From: Allomyces macrogynus ATCC 38327
Taxonomy: Eukaryota; Blastocladiomycota; Blastocladiomycetes; Blastocladiales; Blastocladiaceae
NCBI GenBank assembly: GCA_000151295.1
Contig: GG745354.1
Span: forward strand, 624,673 to 688,672
Direction: 5' to 3'
DNA: 64,000 bases
Under the pieces are notes generated by a model. The model was given only the letters and a program-made list of their open reading frames with translations, was not told the origin of the DNA and searched no databases. A program made the translations under genes and the position numbers. Below are positions 58,801-64,000 of this stretch, piece by piece (the stretch's first letter is position 1; each line of letters begins with the position of its first letter).

Positions 58801-60389
58801 CGCGGGAGCGGCAGCGGGCGAGATGACAGCCGCGGCGGCCGCGGTCGCGAGTGCCGCTAGTTCCGCTTGCAACTGCGACCGCAAATTCGTGAGTTGGTTG
58901 ATATCCGCCTGGAGTGCCGCGCGGTGCGTCGCCAAATCGTGCAGGTCCGGTTCTTTGGCATCGTCTTGCGCGACCGGGAGCGGCGGGACCGGTGGCAAAT
59001 TCGCGGCCGCGTCGTCGGTACTGAATTGCCGCTGGTGCGCGCGGATCAGGTCCGCACGCGCCGCACGCGCTGCGGGACTCGTGGACGCACGCGGTGGACG
59101 GACTGGGGCGATACCGCCATTGGCCGAGACGGTCGACCCGACGGCCGAGAGCGCGGTGGACGCTGGGCGGACGGCCGTATCGCGTCCCCGCGCGGCCGCA
59201 TCGACCGCGGGGACGGGGACATGGGTCGCGCTATTGTTTGCTTTTCTTCGAGTTCCGCTCTGATCCGACCACTTCTGTGCGTGTACGGTGCTTTAATTCT
59301 TGGTCATTGTTCAATTATAATGACAAGCTCGTGCGGGTCCGAAATGTGCTCGATTTGATCTCGAGCCTCGCTTCGATCCGTGACTCGTGCTTTATTTCGC
59401 CCGGCGATGGGTCTCGGCTAATGGAAAGCGTGTTGTTTTTTTTTTTTTTTTTTTCTTCTTTTTTTTTCATGTTTCTTTCTGNNNNNNNNNNNNNNNNNNN
59501 NNNNNNNNNNNNNNNNNNNNNNNNNNNNNNNNNNNNNNNNNNNNNNNNNNNNNNNNNNNNNNNNNNNNNNNNNNNNNNNNNTTCGTGCTTCCATATCGGG
59601 GCGGGCGGGGGGGCCTCGGGCCACAAGGTAAGGGTGGGGCGCGCTCGGGAATTCGCGCGCATCGCATCGGAGTTCCGGGTTCGCGCCGTCAGGATGCATG
59701 GCGTGCGCCGCGGCCGCCGGGGACGAGGCCTGCAAGAGTTGCTCGAGGTGTTTGCGGCGTGTGGATTCCTTGACAAAGTCGCCGTGCAGCGCGGCGAGCG
59801 AGGCCTCGAGGTCGTGCGCGCGCGCCGTCTCGGCGTCGAGGTCGTCGCGCACGCGGTTGAATTCGTCGAGGGCCTTGCGCGAAATCGACTGGGCGGATGG
59901 AGGGTTGGGTCAGGGTCCGGGTCGCTTGCCTTTTCATCGGTTCCAACGCCAAAGTCAACAAGGCCAAAAGCGTACCTTGAGCCGCGCAAAGCTCTGCTCG
60001 GTCTCGTAGAGCCGCTTGCGCGTGAGGTCGAGCTCGGCGCGCACGTCCACGTCGGCGTTTACGGTGGCGGCCGCGGAGGGACCCGACGGTGGGCCCGTAA
60101 TCGTCGTGCCCGTTGCAGAAGTCGCCGTCGACAGCGTATCATTGTCCTCGCTGGACCGCGGCAACGGTGCCGGAGCTAGGTCCGCATTGCCGGTCGTGGC
60201 AGCCTCGTCCATGCCGGCGAGCGAAGCCACCATCATGCTGTGTGGGCGCGGCGCCCCCGACGAGCGCAGGGCCGGGCGGCGTGGGCCAGCAGGCGGCGGC
60301 AAGGTGTGCGGGTTGGACGACGAAGCGGTGGTGGTGGCAGCCGGTGCGCCCGCGGGCGACGGCGGCGGCGAGTCGGCGGCGGCGAGCAT
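55891..60389 (-). CDS. Coiled-coil / C1 / RhoGAP protein (RACGAP1-like architecture)
   Basis: GTPase-activating protein for Rho-family GTPases. Three exons are visible: 60389-59976, 59888 to about 59628, and about 59265-55891; the 100-N gap lies in the intron before the last one. The N-terminal part is predicted coiled coil (LDLTRKRLYETEQSFARLK; ALDEFNRVRDDLDAETARA), and another helix, LQADINQLTNLRSQLQAEL, opens the third exon's conserved part. A long Ser/Pro/Ala-rich linker follows, then a C1 zinc finger (WAKCDICGERGWGG, VQCRACGMVAHNKC) and a RhoGAP domain with the arginine finger in GIYRKPGQ, plus NPLLAYNVYAKV and NLAVVFGPTLMRDP. Coiled coil-C1-RhoGAP order recalls MgcRacGAP/CYK-4, but other fungal RhoGAPs share it. 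Exon 2-3 borders and any exon in the gap are uncertain; the start is the first Met of an open frame. Confidence 0.85.
59436..59454. repeat. Poly-T tract beside the assembly gap
   Basis: Nineteen T in a row, followed by a C/T-only stretch to 59468, ends just before the N gap. On the RhoGAP sense strand it reads as poly-A within the presumed intron. It probably explains the assembly break. Confidence 0.9.
59482..59581. other. Assembly gap (100 N)
   Basis: Exactly 100 N bases inside the RhoGAP gene, most likely within an intron. A small exon could be hidden here. Confidence 0.99.
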
Positions 60390-61271
60390 GGTGGGTGCGG
60401 GGGTGCGCGCACGAGCCGAACTCGAATCGGAGGCGGGGGTCGGTCGTATCGAATCGGATGGATGGCGACTGCGTGGTTGCTTCCAGCGGGCAGCAGAGGC
60501 GGCCGTGCGGGCCGCGCGCGGTCAGTGCCCGGCGCGTGCGGGCACTCTCACTCGATGGGTCGGCGCGGGGCGTCGTCGTGCTCGTCGTGGTGGTCGTGAA
60601 TGCCGGTCGGTCGTCGGCCGGAGGAGCGAGCGAGGAGCGGCGCGGTGGTGGTGCCGGCCGACTTGCTTTTTTCTCTGGCTGGTCATGCAGCAGAGTGCCC
60701 AACGATGCGAACAGCAACTGCGAAAACACCACTCGCCCGCTCGGAAGTCCCCACGCCGCCCCACCTTCTCGGCCATCATCGTCTGCGCCATCTCTGCCGC
60801 CGTCGGCGGTGGTGCACGCCGGCACTGCTGCTGCTGCCTTCCACGGCGGGTTGGTGGTTGGTGGTCCTTTGACCCGGGACAGCGTTCATGTTCCTTCGAG
60901 AACGGCACCGCGCCTGGCCCACCACGGCGCCGTGCCGCGCGGTGCAGCGCTGGCCGTGCCAATCAACGGGCGCTGACTTGATCGTCGACGACAACAGCGG
61001 GAACCAGCGTGGGTCGCGGCCCGCACGGGCGGGTCGCACATCTGACATGGGTCACCATCGCTGCGGCCGGCCATCCACTCTGTTCCGGATCCAACGACGC
61101 AAGACTTGGCTCCCGCGGACCTGACGGACGACCAGTCCAGATGGAACTAGACGAACTTGACCTGACTCAAATGAACTCAACCAACACCAAACACCGTTCA
61201 CCAAGAAGACGCCATGAATTTATATCCACGCCAAATCACATCCTCTCGGGCACACCGTCGCCGACAGCGCC
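60390..61271. other. Intergenic region RhoGAP-eL30
   Basis: About 880 bp between the RhoGAP start and the stop of the co-oriented eL30 gene. It must contain the RhoGAP promoter. GC-rich open frames on both strands show no known protein. Confidence 0.45.
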
Positions 61272-61894
61272 TTACTGCTGCTGGTTGATGATGTCCGAGT
61301 CACCGGCGTCGGTGATCGAGAGCACGCCAACGCGGAACAGCTTACCGCACGCCGTGCCGAGCTCAATGTTGTCTGATTGTCCATGACAAAGTAGAGTGAG
61401 TGCGGGGGGGCTCGCCGCTAGACTGTCGAGGACACTGGCGCCATCGCTCCCTGCTTTTCGCGTCTTCGAAGATGCGGTAATTTGGCAGAGTCCGGACCCA
61501 GTTCGGCAGATTCATGGGGGGAGGGGGTCCATCTCTCCCGTTCTGCGAAAGCAGGAACAGGTCCGGACCGAGCGGTACCACGCGCACTCGTCGTTCACGT
61601 TCACGCAAAGCAAGAAGTCGATGTCAGTTTTCCCTGACAAGAAAAAAAAAGGTACGTACTGCCCGAGTAGTGGTGCACAAACGTCTTGGAGAGCATGGCG
61701 TAGTACTCGATCTCCGACTTGCGGAGCGGCGGGCAGTTGGCCGAGATGATGACGAGCTTGGCCTTGCCGTTGCGCAGCGTCTTGAGCGTCGACTTGTACC
61801 CGAGCGAGTACTTGCCCGACTTCATCACCAGCGCGAGGTGCTGGTTGATGTTGTCGCCCGACTTCTTGTTCTTCTTGGTCTGCGCGGCCGACAT
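61272..61894 (-). CDS. RPL30: 60S ribosomal protein eL30
   Basis: Large-subunit protein with a kink-turn RNA-binding fold. Two exons, 61894-61660 and 61372-61272, phase-1 junction (111 residues, typical). Landmarks: [40 protein letters not shown] and, rebuilt across the intron, [20 protein letters not shown], then [14 protein letters not shown]. The intron (61659-61373) is 287 bp, the longest clear intron in the window. In yeast eL30 binds its own pre-mRNA to regulate splicing; whether that happens here is not shown. Divergent from CDC45. Confidence 0.97.
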
Positions 61895-62327
61895 GGTGGA
61901 AAGGGTTCTGGATCTCGCGACGGGGGGCGGGATGTGCAGAGGTGGGGGGAGAGAGCGGACGGGGGCGGGGCGGCGGCCGGGCTGTGAAGCGCTCGGGGGC
62001 GCCGGCCATGTTGACAAGAGCCACGTGCCGGAGAGGAGCATGGCAACGGCGCACGCGCGGGCAGGCGAGATGCGACGGTTTTGGCGCGCTGTCTCGCGCC
62101 CCGCCGTGCGAGACGCCCCGCCGCGGCAGCCGGCCTCCACGGCCGCCGTCGCGCTCGCCTCGGCCGCCATCCGCGCCATGGCCGGCCACGGCGCCCCGTC
62201 TGACCGACCCGCTCGCACGCGCTCGCCCTGTCTTGCTGCAGCCCGACTTGATCTCCCGACCCCGACACTTGCACCGCCTCGACTCCGTTTGCACACTCGG
62301 CCCCCCTGCGGCCACCCCCAACCGCCC

Positions 62328-64000
62328 ATGCACATTCCCCGCCGACCGCCTCGACGAGGCCTACGAGCAAATCAAGGCCGCGGCGCTCGCGCGGAGCACT
62401 TGCGCAGAGACCGTCGCCATCTTTGTCGCGCCCGATGTCGACGCCGTCTGTGCCTGCAAGCTGTTTCTGGTCCGCGTCCGTTCTCGTCTCCACCCCCACG
62501 ACCCAAACGACTCACACCACCGAGCAGACACTCTTGCAAACCGACTGGATCCCGCACAAGGTCGTGCCCGTCACCTCCTACTCGCACCTGGCCCAATCCG
62601 CGTCCGACTTGCTCGCCTCGCACGCGTTTGTGCGGTCCCTGATTCTCATCAACTGCGGCGGGATTACCGACTTGGCCCCGCTCTTGCCCAACTTGCAGCC
62701 GCACCACCGTGTTTACGTGCTCGATTCGCGACGCCCGCTCAATCTCGATAACTTGTTTGCGAATGAATTGGTGGCCGTGTTGGATGATGGCCATGTGGAC
62801 AAGGATTTGGCCGCGGAGAGGGAGGCGTATGATCGCGTTGAGTTTGCGCCGGACGAGAGCGATGGCGAAGATGAGGACGAGGAGATGGACGACGAGGACG
62901 ACGTCGGGGAGGAGGTCGATGTCGACGGCGACGACGATGACGACGAACCCGACCCTGACGCGGACCCAAACGACCCCGATGCCTCCACTTCCGACAAGGA
63001 AAACGCACCGCACTTCCCTTCCTCCACCACCGCCGTCCCGAACCCGCGCAAACGCAAGCGCCGCCCGACGGCCGAATCTGCTGACACCCGCCGCCGCCAG
63101 CGCCGGCTCGCCACCCGCGCCGCGCAAGCGACCCTCGTCGACTACTATGCGCAGGGCACGTGGTACGGCACGTCGGTCGCGATGCTCGCGTTCGACCTCG
63201 TGCACCAAGTCGGCCGCGCGACCGTCGATGCCGTCTGGTGTGCGATTCTCGGCGTGACCTACCAGTTCGAACACGAATTGATTGCCGAGCCACGGTACCT
63301 GCAGGCCGTGCGCGACCTCGACGCCCACGTCGCCCGGCTGTCGCCAACGGTCGACGCCGACGCGGTCGTTCCCGGTGGGGATTTGTCCGCGGCCGTACGG
63401 GTCGCGCGGGAACCGGATGTTCGGGTCCCGCTGTACCGCCACTGGACGCTCTGGGACGCGCTCGCGCACGCGCGCGGGATTTCGTGCCGGTTAGCCACCT
63501 GGACCTCACGTGGGGTCGACCGTCTGCAGTTTCTGTTGACGAAAATGGGTGTGCCCATGGACGAGTACCGGAAACCGTTTTTGCACATGGATAAGGCGCT
63601 CAAGGACGCGGTTTGGACACAGCTCGAAACGCACGCGCCGTTGGTCCGACTCGACCTACTCACCTGCCCGACGTTTGTAAGGTCGGCGCCGCTGGTCACG
63701 CCCGTGTCCGCTACCGACGCGGTCGCTGCGCTCGGGGCGCTCGCGGTCAGTCCTGCCGCGACGGTGCGCACGGCAGCGAGCGCAGCAAGTGGGGTGGGGA
63801 ACACGCACGATGATTTGGTCGGCGCGACGGTGGCCGTGCCGTCGGGTGTAGCGGGGGATGCGGCGGCAGCGGCGCTCTTGACGGGCGCGCCGGCTGCGGA
63901 TGGGAGTGAGCCGGACCCGAGCGCGGTTTTTTACGCGTTGCTCGACGCGCTGACCAAGCCGCGCCTTCTCGCGCACGGACTCGCTGCAGCACGAACACTC
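62328..64000 (+). CDS. CDC45: CDC45 replication initiation factor (partial, runs off window)
   Basis: Component of the CMG helicase with MCM2-7 and GINS. Exon 1 ends at 62469 and exon 2 begins at 62528 (phase 0), remaining open to the window end. Landmarks: [18 protein letters not shown], the DHH-like core (DVDA), then [17 protein letters not shown] across the intron, [22 protein letters not shown], a 50-residue acidic insert (about 62850-62980) with the usual KRKRR-type basic run, and [13 protein letters not shown]. The start is problematic: ATG 62328 gives MHIP, the expected family N-terminus, but the frame then needs one base fewer in the CCCC at 62337-62340 to enter [12 protein letters not shown]. 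Otherwise the start is an in-frame ATG at about 62008 adding a low-complexity Arg-rich leader. The C-terminal third lies outside the window. Confidence 0.92.

Noticed and set aside
62008..62327. In-frame Arg-rich N-terminal extension of CDC45
   Set aside because: Low-complexity, not expected in the family, and better explained as 5' leader with a one-base error near 62338.

Overview
This window is nuclear DNA of a flagellated (zoosporic) fungus, most likely Blastocladiomycota or a chytrid-grade relative. The evidence is: GC-rich coding DNA with strong G/C at third codon positions; short GT-AG introns (mostly 65-145 bp, the longest about 290) in almost every gene; fungal-type genes (a GPI-anchored eight-cysteine surface protein, an SFM1-type methyltransferase, a Ubr1-like ligase); and axoneme and basal-body genes (SPAG6/PF16, CFAP410, CEP20/FOR20) that non-flagellated fungi have lost. 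No rRNA, tRNA, CRISPR array or intact transposon was recognised. Two 100-base N gaps mark scaffold joins. The phylum assignment is inference.

Layout. 0-5.3 kb: a divergent flagellar pair, SPAG6 (-) and CFAP410 (+). 6.0-7.1 kb: PP4 phosphatase catalytic subunit. 7.7-29.0 kb: a seven-helix PQ-loop membrane protein whose reading frame appears to continue through two phase-0 introns into an enormous low-complexity repeat region, for a predicted product of about 6,950 residues. 29.4-34.2 kb: a Ubr1-like N-recognin with ClpS-like, RING-H2 and C-terminal cap regions but no visible UBR box. 34.7-39.9 kb: eIF3j and NAA15 (NatA auxiliary subunit). 40.3-44.6 kb: tubulin cofactor B, CEP20/FOR20 and RPAC1 (shared Pol I/III subunit). 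45.1-50.2 kb: a GPI-anchored eight-cysteine protein, a YCII-domain protein and NAA25 (NatB auxiliary subunit). 50.6-54.9 kb: SFM1-type SPOUT methyltransferase, mitochondrial pyruvate carrier MPC2 and an SLC25 carrier. 55.9-60.4 kb: coiled-coil/C1/RhoGAP protein. 61.3-64.0 kb: eL30 and CDC45, the latter cut by the window edge.

The genes do not form one pathway, but themes recur: flagellum, basal body and tubulin (SPAG6, CFAP410, CEP20, TBCB); protein N-termini (NAA15, NAA25, Ubr1-like); translation and ribosome (eIF3j, RPAC1, eL30, SFM1); mitochondrial metabolism (MPC2, SLC25, YCII). From 29 kb onward neighbours are mostly divergent or convergent, with 160-1,000 bp between them.

The most unusual object is the 7.7-29.0 kb locus. 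Two conserved genes (SPAG6 near 728 and CDC45 near 62,338) each appear to carry a one-base error in a C run, probably sequencing or assembly errors. Exon borders were read by eye from splice consensus, codon phase and recalled family sequences; no alignment was run.
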